Source: Rhizobium mongolense USDA 1844 (GTDB lineage Bacteria > Pseudomonadota > Alphaproteobacteria > Rhizobiales > Rhizobiaceae). From it: DNA of 64,000 nucleotides. Each line of letters begins with the position of its first letter. Position 1 is the stretch's first letter. Both the position numbers and the translations under genes were made by a program. The notes below the pieces were generated by a model. The model did not search any database and had not been told where the DNA came from. It saw nothing but the letters and a program-made list of their open reading frames with translations. Below, in pieces: positions 1 through 7,869 of the stretch. Where the stretch lies: positions 49,298-113,297 of the forward strand of contig NZ_ATTQ01000020.1 of the NCBI RefSeq assembly GCF_000419765.1, written 5' to 3'.

Positions 1-46
1 TTTACAACTAGGAATCCTGTGCTCTATCCTACTGAGCTACGTGGAC
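1..46 (-). tRNA. 5' half of a tRNA-Arg(CCU)-like gene, cut by the window edge
   Basis: Read on the minus strand from position 46, the sequence gives a 7-nt acceptor strand (GTCCACG), TA, a normal D-arm (GCTCAGTAGGATAGAGC) and an anticodon loop with T33 followed by CCT, which would read arginine codons. The 3' side of the anticodon stem (positions 3-7) pairs poorly with the 5' side, and the T-arm lies outside the window. It could be an intact but unusual tRNA, or a remnant left by integration of the adjacent island. The same 5' half recurs at 25401-25426 and 25792-25817. Confidence 0.45.
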
Positions 47-115
47 AAACCGATCATTTCCTGGAGGTTCGTACCCGATGCGGCCAGGAATATCAACACC
101 AAGATCATCACTGCG
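21..115. repeat. Left imperfect direct repeat bracketing the accessory island
   Basis: This 95-bp stretch aligns without gaps to 25401-25495, a constant offset of 25380, with about 80 identical positions by eye. It covers the tRNA-Arg-like 5' half plus about 70 bp upstream of that tRNA on its own strand. Flanking repeats containing tRNA sequence are the usual signature of an integrated element or of duplication of a tRNA locus; here they enclose a metabolic island. Confidence 0.7.
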
Positions 116-165
116 CTAGGGGACTTAACCGCCTTTGTAAGTTACCAAAAAAAGCCGGCCGACAT

Positions 166-744
166 TTATCGACTAAGCCAACGCGACCAATTTCGTTTCG
201 CGGTGACGAAGTTCGTGACCAATGCCTCCACGTCGAACAAGAAGTCCGAAAGCAAAATTGGGTCGCTGCCATCGACTTCGTCGGCGTCGAGATGTTCGTT
301 CATCCAGGAACGAGGTCTCCGCTCCCGCAAGTATGTTCTCGGGTCCCTGAAGTTTTCCATGGCCTCCAAAATTCCGCCAAGGTCCGCACAGGTGTCCTCG
401 AGATAGTCGCTATCTATTGCGTTCAGCGTCATCTGGTGGCCGGGTCCGGCTATCGCGCGCCGGAGAAGCTGCATAGCCTGATGCCCATCCTCATGCATTG
501 CCCAAGATTGGATTCCATTGCGAGCAAGCTCATCGTCGGAAAGGTCTAGCAGCGTCTTTGTGATGAACGGCGGATAGGCGTTCGCGACCGGTTGGAAATC
601 CGATTCCGCGATGGCCCTGTCCCAGAGTTCAAGGAAGCTGTCCAACTGGCTCTCTCTTCCGAAAGAGCCCACATAGCTGCGCAGGATTGAAAGTGGGCGT
701 CTCAATGAGACATCATGATGAATCTGATCCGCTACCGCGAGCAT
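166..744 (-). CDS. Hypothetical protein, 192 aa
   Basis: No family is recognised. The product is soluble-looking, acidic, without signal peptide or membrane segment, and rich in Leu, Asp and Trp; it contains the string AMHEDGHQAMQLLRRA around residues 82-97. The ATG at 744 is preceded on the minus strand by AGAGGGG at suitable spacing, which supports the start. It is the outermost island gene on the left and lies apart from the operator-controlled units, so it may be unrelated to the catabolic functions. Confidence 0.55.
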   Translation of the reverse strand: MLAVADQIHHDVSLRRPLSILRSYVGSFGRESQLDSFLELWDRAIAESDFQPVANAYPPFITKTLLDLSDDELARNGIQSWAMHEDGHQAMQLLRRAIAGPGHQMTLNAIDSDYLEDTCADLGGILEAMENFRDPRTYLRERRPRSWMNEHLDADEVDGSDPILLSDFLFDVEALVTNFVTAKRNWSRWLSR

Positions 745-864
745 ACTTTTCCCCTCTTTGCCAAGAGCTAGCCAGCAATAGGAAAAGGCCGGACGAAGTC
801 GTCGGTGTCAACAGATACCGTCGCAGCGAGCTTCCTGAGCGAACCGGGAATGCTAGCAGTCACC

Positions 865-889
865 GAAACCCATAATGCAAATGGGTTTC
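865..889. other. Perfect 9-bp inverted repeat in the 745-940 intergenic gap
   Basis: GAAACCCAT at 865-873 and ATGGGTTTC at 881-889 form a perfect stem around the 7-nt loop AATGCAA. It lies downstream of the lactonase gene and upstream of the 192-aa gene. There is no T-run on either side, so it is not a classical intrinsic terminator; it could be a weak terminator, a processing hairpin or a protein-binding site. Confidence 0.4.
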
Positions 890-940
890 ATTCGACCGGT
901 AGATGATTTAGCCGTTACGACACTCTCGTCATGCCAGAAA

Positions 941-1993
941 CTAGGCTTCTCGGAAAACAATCGACGTCGGACTGCCAACCCTGACTTCTTGCCCCCCTCT
1001 TGCTAATGATCCATCTTCGTTCCGCCGGAAGGGCACAATCATATCGCTGTCCTCATTCGCGACGTAGAGCCAGCATTGATCAGGGTCCATGGCGAAGAAG
1101 CGCGGTGTCTGGCCTTCTGAGCATGTCCAGTGGCTTGCTGTCAGCTGTCCGTTGAAAGCAACGGAGAACGTCGTGATTGAATCATGGCCTCGGTTCGAAG
1201 TGTATAGGTGCCGGCCGTCTGCGCTGATCTCAATCTCTGAGGCTCGGCTGTTACCGCAAAAGTTTCGTGGAAGAGCGGACAACACGTCTACGCTGGTCAG
1301 CACACCCTGTCGGTCGTCAAAGTCATAAGTGGTGACGGTGGAGTCCAGTTCGTTCAACACATACGCTTTGGGCAATGTCGGATGAAATGCGATGTGTCTT
1401 GGCCCGGCGTTCTCGCGGGCCGGTTCGCGATGGACGATGCTAAGATGACCGGAAGCCTCATCGAGCTTCAAAACCGTGACCTGATCATTTCCCTTCTCCG
1501 GCACAACGATCCATTTGCCAGAGGGCGAAAAGGGCGAGTGGTGCGGGCGGCCGTAGTCTTGTTCGAGCTTATGGGGGCCGAGAGTGCCCTTTAATTCGCA
1601 GAGGTCAGCGATTGCAGAGAGGCTTCCGTCTTCACTGACAGGTAAACTTACCAGGCTGTCGGTCTTGTAGTTCGGAACGACAAGCCAGCGATTGGTATGG
1701 TTCAGAGCGAGATGGACTGGATTTCGCCCGCGCGTCGACTGCTTTCCGGTGGCCTCGATCCGGCCGTCCGGCGAAATGGCATAGGACGTTACAAGATCGA
1801 GGTCGCCATGAACGGAATAAAGAACGTCCAACGTTGGGTGGAGGGCAAGAAACGATGGGTTTTCTTCCGTCGGCAGAACCTGAAGGAGAGACCAGCTTCC
1901 AGTCGAACTATCGACCTTGTAGACGCTAATGCCTTCCCCGCGAGCGTTGCGCTCACGGGTCGTTCTGCAGCCGACGTAGGCAAAGAGGGTCAT
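941..1993 (-). CDS. Beta-propeller lactonase family protein (YbhE/Pgl type), 350 aa
   Basis: The protein has the seven-bladed lactonase fold of the 6-phosphogluconolactonase (Pgl/YbhE) and carboxymuconate-cyclase family. Visible family blocks are GPRHIAFHP near residue 196, YVLNELDSTVTTYDFD soon after, and VPEKGNDQVTVLKLD near 165. It is cytoplasmic, with no signal peptide. The start overlaps the stop of the upstream carrier gene by 4 nt (ATGA), so the two are translationally coupled. That pairing suggests it opens a lactone form of the imported acid. Family members include enzymes acting on lactones unrelated to phosphogluconate, so the exact substrate is unknown. Confidence 0.8.
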   Translation of the reverse strand: MTLFAYVGCRTTRERNARGEGISVYKVDSSTGSWSLLQVLPTEENPSFLALHPTLDVLYSVHGDLDLVTSYAISPDGRIEATGKQSTRGRNPVHLALNHTNRWLVVPNYKTDSLVSLPVSEDGSLSAIADLCELKGTLGPHKLEQDYGRPHHSPFSPSGKWIVVPEKGNDQVTVLKLDEASGHLSIVHREPARENAGPRHIAFHPTLPKAYVLNELDSTVTTYDFDDRQGVLTSVDVLSALPRNFCGNSRASEIEISADGRHLYTSNRGHDSITTFSVAFNGQLTASHWTCSEGQTPRFFAMDPDQCWLYVANEDSDMIVPFRRNEDGSLARGGQEVRVGSPTSIVFREA

Positions 1994-3303
1994 GCCGTCC
2001 TCGTGCTCGATGTTTCAGGAAGGACCGGACCCTCGATGGTGATCTGTATCTCGCCCGCGAGCACGGCGCGCGCTCTCTCGCGGTCCAGCTTGCCTTCCCA
2101 CTGAGCAACGAAGACGGTTGCGACGGCATTGCCGATGAACGAGGTGACTGCCCGAGCTTCGCCCATGAAGCGGTCAACGCCGATCAGAAGACCGATAGCG
2201 GGAAGCGGGATGGTGCCCACGCTGGCAAGTGTCGCAGCTAAGGCCACGAAGCCGCCACCCGGCACACCGCTCATCCCCTTCGAGGTGAACGAGCCGATCA
2301 AAAGGATGACGATTTGTTGGGTGGGCGTCAGCTCGATGTTGAGAGCCTGCGACAGGAAGACGACCGCCATGGTCAGGTAGATGCAGACCCCGTCTATATT
2401 AAAGGCATAGCCTGTCGGGGCGACGAGCCCGACGATCGTCTTGTCACAACCCATCTGTTCGAGCTTCTGCAGAAGACGAGGCAGAGCTGGTTCGGCACTG
2501 CCCGCGCCAAGGACGATGACAATCTCGTCTTTGAGGAACACGACCAGACGCCAAATGCTGACCCCAGCGTAACGGGAGACTGCCCCGAGGACGACAAAAA
2601 TGAATATCCCGCAGGTGATATAGAAGGCGATCATCAGCTTTAGATACGGCAACAGGCTTCCTGCGCCGAACTTGCCGATGGTGAAAGCCATCGCGCCGAA
2701 AGCACCAAGGGGTGCCAGATACATCAGGAAGCCGACAATCTTGAAGAAAAGATCGGACACCTGTTCGATAACCCGGGTAAGCTCGTCGCTGGCACGACCG
2801 GCGCGAGCCAAGGCGCATCCGGTCAGCACCGCGATGAACACGACAGGCAGAATTTCGCCATTTACGAACGCGGACACGAAGGTGTCAGGAATGATCTTGA
2901 GGAAAAAGTCTACGAGGTGCTGGGATTCCGCAGTCTTCGCGAATCCCGCAACAGCATCGGCATTGAGCGATGAGGGATCGATGTTCATCCCCTTGCCGGG
3001 CGCAATGATGTGCGCGACGATTAGGCCGATGAACAACGCAGCGGTTGTCAGGACTTCAAAATAGACGACGGTCGTGAGACCGACACGTCCCAACGCCTTC
3101 ATATCGGACATTCTGGCAATGCCGATAACGATGATCGTGAAGATCACCGGCGCGACTACCATTTTCAGTAGCTTGATAAAGCCGTCACCGAGCGGTTTGA
3201 AGTCCACACCGAGAGATGGAAAGTAGTGACCGACAAGAATGCCGAGCACAGCGCCGATGATAACTTGAACATAAAGGGGTTTTAGGTAACGGGCAGAAGC
3301 CAT
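1990..3303 (-). CDS. Dicarboxylate/amino acid:cation symporter, DctA-like (DAACS family)
   Basis: This 437-aa inner-membrane secondary carrier has the DAACS fold: about eight hydrophobic segments and two re-entrant hairpins. It probably imports an organic acid with protons or sodium. The family's first serine-rich hairpin signature, normally TSSSE, is here GAGSAE (residues 266-271), and NLDGT is NIDGV (302-306). The TM8 block DRFMGEARAVTSFIGN (377-392) keeps the Arg, Thr and Asn expected in DctA. The changed hairpin suggests a substrate other than simple succinate, malate or fumarate. It heads a two-gene operon with the lactonase and has operator A 27 bp upstream of its start. Confidence 0.85.
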   Translation of the reverse strand: MASARYLKPLYVQVIIGAVLGILVGHYFPSLGVDFKPLGDGFIKLLKMVVAPVIFTIIVIGIARMSDMKALGRVGLTTVVYFEVLTTAALFIGLIVAHIIAPGKGMNIDPSSLNADAVAGFAKTAESQHLVDFFLKIIPDTFVSAFVNGEILPVVFIAVLTGCALARAGRASDELTRVIEQVSDLFFKIVGFLMYLAPLGAFGAMAFTIGKFGAGSLLPYLKLMIAFYITCGIFIFVVLGAVSRYAGVSIWRLVVFLKDEIVIVLGAGSAEPALPRLLQKLEQMGCDKTIVGLVAPTGYAFNIDGVCIYLTMAVVFLSQALNIELTPTQQIVILLIGSFTSKGMSGVPGGGFVALAATLASVGTIPLPAIGLLIGVDRFMGEARAVTSFIGNAVATVFVAQWEGKLDRERARAVLAGEIQITIEGPVLPETSSTRTA

Positions 3304-3329
3304 GACGAGCCTCCCAGACTTTGTCGTAG

Positions 3330-3357
3330 ATTGGCTTTTAGGATATTAAAATGCAGT
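3330..3357. promoter_or_regulatory. Operator A (28-bp palindrome) before the dctA-like gene
   Basis: Half-sites ATTGGCTTTT (3330-3339) and AAAATGCAGT (3348-3357) are separated by 8 bp. The architecture matches five other island sites (near 6078, 6972, 9897, 11826 and 12003). Its position 27-54 bp upstream of the start fits a promoter-proximal operator; the GntR-type regulator at 7870-8811 is the obvious candidate to bind it. Confidence 0.7.
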
Positions 3358-3392
3358 TGTGAAGCCTTTAACTGTTAATGCGACAAAAAGTA

Positions 3393-3404
3393 ATTGGTTT
3401 TTCG
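3393..3404. promoter_or_regulatory. Possible isolated operator half-site
   Basis: The 12-mer ATTGGTTTTTCG occurs here and again, identically, at 11890-11901. Its first ten bases resemble the operator half-site but no partner half lies at the right spacing. It sits between the dctA-like start and the acnA stop. It may be an auxiliary binding site or chance in AT-rich DNA. Confidence 0.3.
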
Positions 3405-3445
3405 TCGCCGTCGGCTGCAAGCGAGCATTGGGCGTGGCCGTCTGA

Positions 3446-6052
3446 TTAGTCACGCCCGCGGATGCATCCGTCCAATATCATTGGCAAAATGCCTCCATGA
3501 CGGAGGGTCTCGACCTCGGCCTCGGTTTCAAGTGCGGCCCGCGCTTCCAGAACTTCAACTTCGCCGGTCGCTCGGCGAAGTTCCACCCGGATCGCGGACC
3601 GCGGTTCGAGTGTGGATTTGTCGAGATCGACAAAGACTTTGTCTCCGGGACAGACGTTCAGACCGCGGCCGTCTTGGTTGATCCTAAGCGGGAGAATGCC
3701 CATGCCGATCAGGTTCGACCGATGTATCCGCTCGAAACTGACAGCAAGAACGGCCTTCGCGCCCAAGAGCGCGGCCCCCTTCGCAGCCCAATCACGGGAC
3801 GATCCCATCCCGTAACACTCCCCTGCGATGATAACGACGTTTTCGCCTGCGTTTCGGTATGCCTGAGCAGCGTCCCACAATGGCATCACCGTCGCCGAAG
3901 GAACATGGAGAGTCGATCCAGGCGGCAGATCGGGGGCCAGTTTATTTCGCACGGTCTTGTTAGTGAACAGGCCCCGGACCATTGCTTCCCAGTTCCCTCG
4001 CCGGGATGCGTAGACGTTCAGATCGTTAGGGTCCTCACCCCGAGCAGCGAGATAGCCCCCCGCGACGCTCTTCTTCGGTATAGCGCCGGCCGGTGAGATG
4101 TGGTCGGTCGTGATATCGTCACCGAGCACCAGAAGGGGCGTTGCCTCGAACGCTTGTTGCCTTTCGCGATCAGAGAGCCGTGCAAACGGTGGCCTGCGGA
4201 TATAAGTCGAAGTGTCGTTCCAGGGGAAAAGGACACTGGTTGGGGCATCGAGTTTCGACCATGCCTCGCTTGCTTCGGCAATTTCATATGCGTGATCAAC
4301 GTCCGAGCGGTCTGCCGAAAGCGCCAAGGCGGCGTCTATCTCGGCACCGTCGGGCCATAGGTCAGCAAGCTTCACCGGTTTCCCGTTCGCGTCGAATCCA
4401 AGTGGATCGTTCAGAATGTCGATATCAACCGTTCCCGCGAGCGCAAACGCAATCACCATTGGAGGGGACGCAAGAAAGCCTGCCTCGAGCTGTGGATGGA
4501 CCCGGCCAGGGAAGTTACGATTGCCGGACAGCACTGCCACCGGGAGAATGGACCTTTCTTCCATCGCTTCGACGATTGTCTGAGGAAGTGGTCCGGAATT
4601 CCCGATGCAGGTCGTGCAGCCATAGCCAACAATGCCGAAGCCGATGGCCTCAAGGTCCTCAAGCAAGTTTGTCCGGCGCAGATAGCGTTCGGCGGTCGGT
4701 GACCCCGGAGCCAGCGATGTCTTGACCCAGTATGGTGGCTGCAGGCCGAAATGCCTTGCCTTACGCGCCAACAGTCCGGCCGCCACGACCAAGCGAGGAT
4801 CGGAGGTATTCGTGCAGCTAGTGATCGCAGCGATCGCGACAGCGCCGTCGGCAGGCTTGTTCTCGTGAGACGGCACGAGAGATGCCTTTAGCTTTTGAAG
4901 AGCCGAGCGCGTATTTCCGGCCGAGATGCGATCTTGTGGCCGGGTCGGGCCCGCGAGGCTGACCTCGATGCCCGTCAGGTTGATTTCAATTGTGGATGTG
5001 TAGGTTGGATCACTCTCGGGATCGAACCACAGTCCTGTGCGGTGAGCGTATGCTTCCACAAGACTGACCTGGCTGTCGCTACGGCCAGTTTGCCGGAGAT
5101 AGAGGATGGTCTGCTCATCGATAGGGAAATAGCCGCTGTTCCCGCCAAACTCGGGCGTCATATTTGCGATAACGGCGCGGTCACCTGCCGTCAGGGTGGA
5201 AACGCCTGGACCGTAGAACTCGACGAATTTGTCCTGCAGGTCGAGCCGGCGCAGCCTCTCGGTGACGGTAAGTGCGAGATCGGTGGCAAGTACACCGGAT
5301 GGCAGCTTCCCAACCAGTTTTACGCCCACAACGTCTGGAACCCGGAGTGTGACCGGCATGCCGAACATCACGCTTTCGGCCTCCAGGCCCCCGACACCCC
5401 AACCAAGCACACCAATTCCATTGATCATCGGCGTGTGGCTGTCGGTACCGATCATCGTGTCCGGAACGGCCCAAACCTTGCCATCGACTTCCACCGTGGT
5501 GACTACCGTCGCAAGTCGTTCAAGGTTCAGCGTATGCATGATTCCGGTTCCGGGCGGATGCACGCGAAAACCAGAGAGGGTGTTCGTCGCCCACTTCATG
5601 AACTGGTAGCGTTCGGCGTTTCTGTCGTATTCACGGGCGATATTCAGACCAAAAGCACCTTGTTGGGCGTAGAAGTCCACGCCGAGCGAGTGGTCTGTCG
5701 AAACGTCGACGCGAACAACCGGGTTCAGGGCGGCCGGATCGCCGCCCGCTTCCGCGAGCGCGGATCGCATGCCAGCGATATCTACGAGCGCGGGACCGCA
5801 CGTCGTATCGTGCATGAGAACCCTGTTTGGCAGAAACGGGATTTCTTCTTCGCTCGATCCCGTATCCAACCAATTCAAGATCGCAGCCTTCGCTCGCCCG
5901 GCATCTTCGCCCGCGGTGCGCAATACGTTCTCAAGCAGAATTCGATGAATTTGAGGAAGACGCTGCAGTTGCCCCTCAGCTTCGATAACGAGATCGATTA
6001 TCGGGAGAGTCGCCCCGTCTACTTCGATCGAAGGCGCGAGAGCATCAGACAT
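3446..6052 (-). CDS. acnA: Aconitate hydratase A family protein (island paralogue), 868 aa
   Basis: This is a monomeric aconitase/IRP1-type hydro-lyase, slightly shorter than typical AcnA (about 890-900 aa). The three Fe-S ligands are visible: Cys413 in TSCTNTS and Cys479/Cys482 in GYGCTTC. Also present are the DTMIGTDSHTPM block near 198-209, GDDITTDHISPAGA in the swivel domain and the active-site loop SNLIGMGILPL. It should isomerise citrate/isocitrate via cis-aconitate, or a related hydroxy-tricarboxylate. Its place in the operator-controlled island beside tam suggests a dedicated catabolic role rather than the TCA cycle; a housekeeping acn is expected elsewhere. It is a single-gene unit with operator B upstream. 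Confidence 0.88.
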   Translation of the reverse strand: MSDALAPSIEVDGATLPIIDLVIEAEGQLQRLPQIHRILLENVLRTAGEDAGRAKAAILNWLDTGSSEEEIPFLPNRVLMHDTTCGPALVDIAGMRSALAEAGGDPAALNPVVRVDVSTDHSLGVDFYAQQGAFGLNIAREYDRNAERYQFMKWATNTLSGFRVHPPGTGIMHTLNLERLATVVTTVEVDGKVWAVPDTMIGTDSHTPMINGIGVLGWGVGGLEAESVMFGMPVTLRVPDVVGVKLVGKLPSGVLATDLALTVTERLRRLDLQDKFVEFYGPGVSTLTAGDRAVIANMTPEFGGNSGYFPIDEQTILYLRQTGRSDSQVSLVEAYAHRTGLWFDPESDPTYTSTIEINLTGIEVSLAGPTRPQDRISAGNTRSALQKLKASLVPSHENKPADGAVAIAAITSCTNTSDPRLVVAAGLLARKARHFGLQPPYWVKTSLAPGSPTAERYLRRTNLLEDLEAIGFGIVGYGCTTCIGNSGPLPQTIVEAMEERSILPVAVLSGNRNFPGRVHPQLEAGFLASPPMVIAFALAGTVDIDILNDPLGFDANGKPVKLADLWPDGAEIDAALALSADRSDVDHAYEIAEASEAWSKLDAPTSVLFPWNDTSTYIRRPPFARLSDRERQQAFEATPLLVLGDDITTDHISPAGAIPKKSVAGGYLAARGEDPNDLNVYASRRGNWEAMVRGLFTNKTVRNKLAPDLPPGSTLHVPSATVMPLWDAAQAYRNAGENVVIIAGECYGMGSSRDWAAKGAALLGAKAVLAVSFERIHRSNLIGMGILPLRINQDGRGLNVCPGDKVFVDLDKSTLEPRSAIRVELRRATGEVEVLEARAALETEAEVETLRHGGILPMILDGCIRGRD

Positions 6053-6077
6053 GGCTTAAACTCCAGTGGTGCACTGT

Positions 6078-6105
6078 ATTCCATTTTATGATAATAAAAT
6101 GCAAT
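6078..6105. promoter_or_regulatory. Operator B before the acnA paralogue
   Basis: Half-sites ATTCCATTTT (6078-6087) and AAAATGCAAT (6096-6105) are separated by 8 bp. It lies 26-53 bp upstream of the acnA start on the minus strand, overlapping where the promoter should be. Confidence 0.72.
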
Positions 6106-6170
6106 TAGGATTTTGACGGGTTGCTGTTTGTCGAGCGCTGGGGCGCTCAACGTCGCGAACATCGGTCCAA

Positions 6171-6944
6171 TCAGCGTCGAGCAACAATGAAAAGACGTGG
6201 GAACGGCAGCAAAACAGTGCCGTCGTCCATCACGGAATATTGCTGCGAAAGCAGCTCTTCATATGTCGTAAGGTATTCTGCTTGTTGCGCTTCGCTCAGC
6301 CGGCTGAGGTAGGGCAGCAGGCCTGTCCCCTTGAACCACTCGACGATACCGCTCAATCCCTTGAGCGGGTGGTTGTAGGTCGTCCGCCATATGTCAATGT
6401 TCGACGCATGCGGTTTCAAGATAGACCAGTAGTCCGAAGGCGACAGGATCGACGTTCGCTCGGCATCGGCATCCTTCAGTGCGTCAGACCAACGCTCATC
6501 CTTCGCCATCGTTCGCATACCAATATGTGTCGGTTGGTCGAGGTTGTCCGGCATCTGCATCGCCAGCGTTCCGCCAGGCTTCAGGAATGAAAGCAGTTTC
6601 GGGAAAAGCTCATCGTGGTTCGGAACCCATTGCAGGACAGCATTTGCAAAAAGCAGGTCTTGTTTGGCGTCAGGCTGCCAGTGAGCGATATCGCCCAACT
6701 CGAACTTACAGTCAGGCAGGCGCTTCCTGGCAGCCTCGACCATCTTGGGAGAAGAGTCCATGCCTGAAACCGCGGTCGATCCGAAACGATCCGCGAGCAG
6801 CTCGGTGGAATTGCCCGGCCCGCAGCCGATATCGGTCGCAGCTTCCACGGTATCGGCCACGACCCGGGCCAAAAGGTCAATCGCCGGGCGCGTCCGATGA
6901 TCTTCGAACTTCAGATACTGAGATGGGGACCAAGTTGCGGACAT
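6171..6944 (-). CDS. tam: Trans-aconitate 2-methyltransferase
   Basis: A 257-aa class I SAM-dependent methyltransferase. Motif I is DIGCGPGN (residues 38-45), and the N-terminal WSPSQYLKFEDHRTRPA block is diagnostic of Tam. Tam monomethylates trans-aconitate, a spontaneous isomer of cis-aconitate that inhibits aconitase. Placed beside an island aconitase, it probably protects that enzyme while tricarboxylates are being turned over. It is divergent from the PBP-gntR pair and shares operator C with it. Cytoplasmic. Confidence 0.9.
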   Translation of the reverse strand: MSATWSPSQYLKFEDHRTRPAIDLLARVVADTVEAATDIGCGPGNSTELLADRFGSTAVSGMDSSPKMVEAARKRLPDCKFELGDIAHWQPDAKQDLLFANAVLQWVPNHDELFPKLLSFLKPGGTLAMQMPDNLDQPTHIGMRTMAKDERWSDALKDADAERTSILSPSDYWSILKPHASNIDIWRTTYNHPLKGLSGIVEWFKGTGLLPYLSRLSEAQQAEYLTTYEELLSQQYSVMDDGTVLLPFPRLFIVARR

Positions 6945-6971
6945 AAGCGGCTCCTTTAATTGCAGTTCATA

Positions 6972-6999
6972 TTTGCATTTTCAATCGTAAAAATGCAAT
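6972..6999. promoter_or_regulatory. Operator C between tam and the PBP-gntR pair
   Basis: Half-sites TTTGCATTTT (6972-6981) and AAAATGCAAT (6990-6999) are separated by 8 bp, the best symmetric copy of the six. It lies 28 bp from the tam start and 37 bp from the start at 7036. It could control both divergent units and so autoregulate the GntR gene. Confidence 0.75.
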
Positions 7000-7035
7000 A
7001 CTAAGGGCCGCAGAAACACCTGATGGTATGATCCG

Positions 7036-7779
7036 ATGCCTAATGCATTTGAACTCTCGGCAGACGAGAAAGCTGAACTCGCTCCAGCGGGCGTAATCAA
7101 AGCCGCGGTGGCGGTTGGACCCGCTGCGTCGGCGGTGTGGTGTGTTCGCGACGAGGCGTCTGGTGAAGCACGCGGGGTCACGATAACCCTTGCGAAAGAG
7201 ATTGCGCTGCGTACGGGTCTCCCACTGGAACTCGTCGAGTTTTCCAGCTCGGGCGACATTGTTTCCAATGCAGACAGCGGATTATGGACCCTTTCCTTTG
7301 TCCCGGTAGACGATCAACGCCGTCAGGTGCTGGGCGTGGGTCCTAACTACTATCTCGGGGTGAGCACCTATCTCGCTCGAAAAGAGGCATTCAAAACACT
7401 ACAGGACGTCGATCAGGCAGGTGTACGGGTTGCGGGGGTTGCAGGAACGGCAACGCTGCGAAGCGCCGAAAGAACGCTCAAGAATACCAGCATCGACGGA
7501 TACGGGTCACTCGACGAGGCCATGGCAAAGTTCCGTAGCGGCGAATTGGACGCGATTGCTCTAGGCAAAGAGTCGATTATCAGCATGCTTCCCGGGCTGG
7601 AAGGTTGCCATGCCGTCGACGGTCATTTCCACGAGGCCGGTACGGCGATTGTGGTGCCACAAAAGAATGTCCAAGCCCTGCAAGCTGCCGTTCGCATAAT
7701 GGATGAAATGAAGTCAAATGGTTCCATGCGAGCCGCATACGACCAAAACCAGATGAGCCACGCTGATGTGGCCCCGTGA
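7036..7779 (+). CDS. Type 2 periplasmic-binding-protein-fold protein without signal peptide, 247 aa
   Basis: The sequence has the organisation of family 3 solute-binding proteins: GVTITLAKEIALRTGLPLELVEF near residues 48-70, then FVPVDDQRRQVLGVGPNYY, a hinge, and LDEAMAKFRSGELDAIALGKES. The N-terminus is polar (MPNAFELSADEKAEL) with no signal peptide or lipobox, so it should remain in the cytoplasm. No permease or ATPase is adjacent. It is followed after 90 bp by the gntR gene with no intervening promoter that I can see. A cytosolic ligand sensor or carrier is an inference; a mis-called start is unlikely because operator C lies just upstream. Confidence 0.75.
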   Translation: MPNAFELSADEKAELAPAGVIKAAVAVGPAASAVWCVRDEASGEARGVTITLAKEIALRTGLPLELVEFSSSGDIVSNADSGLWTLSFVPVDDQRRQVLGVGPNYYLGVSTYLARKEAFKTLQDVDQAGVRVAGVAGTATLRSAERTLKNTSIDGYGSLDEAMAKFRSGELDAIALGKESIISMLPGLEGCHAVDGHFHEAGTAIVVPQKNVQALQAAVRIMDEMKSNGSMRAAYDQNQMSHADVAP

Positions 7780-7869
7780 TTCTCGCCGGGGCGAATGGCG
7801 TCACCTTTGCGTTCCGCTCAATCAGGCCTTAACTTAGATAAAGACGATTCAGAGACAGAGTGCGCCAGG

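Noticed and set aside
4895..6091. A 398-codon frame antisense to the acnA paralogue
   Set aside because: No family resemblance and complete overlap with a clear aconitase gene.
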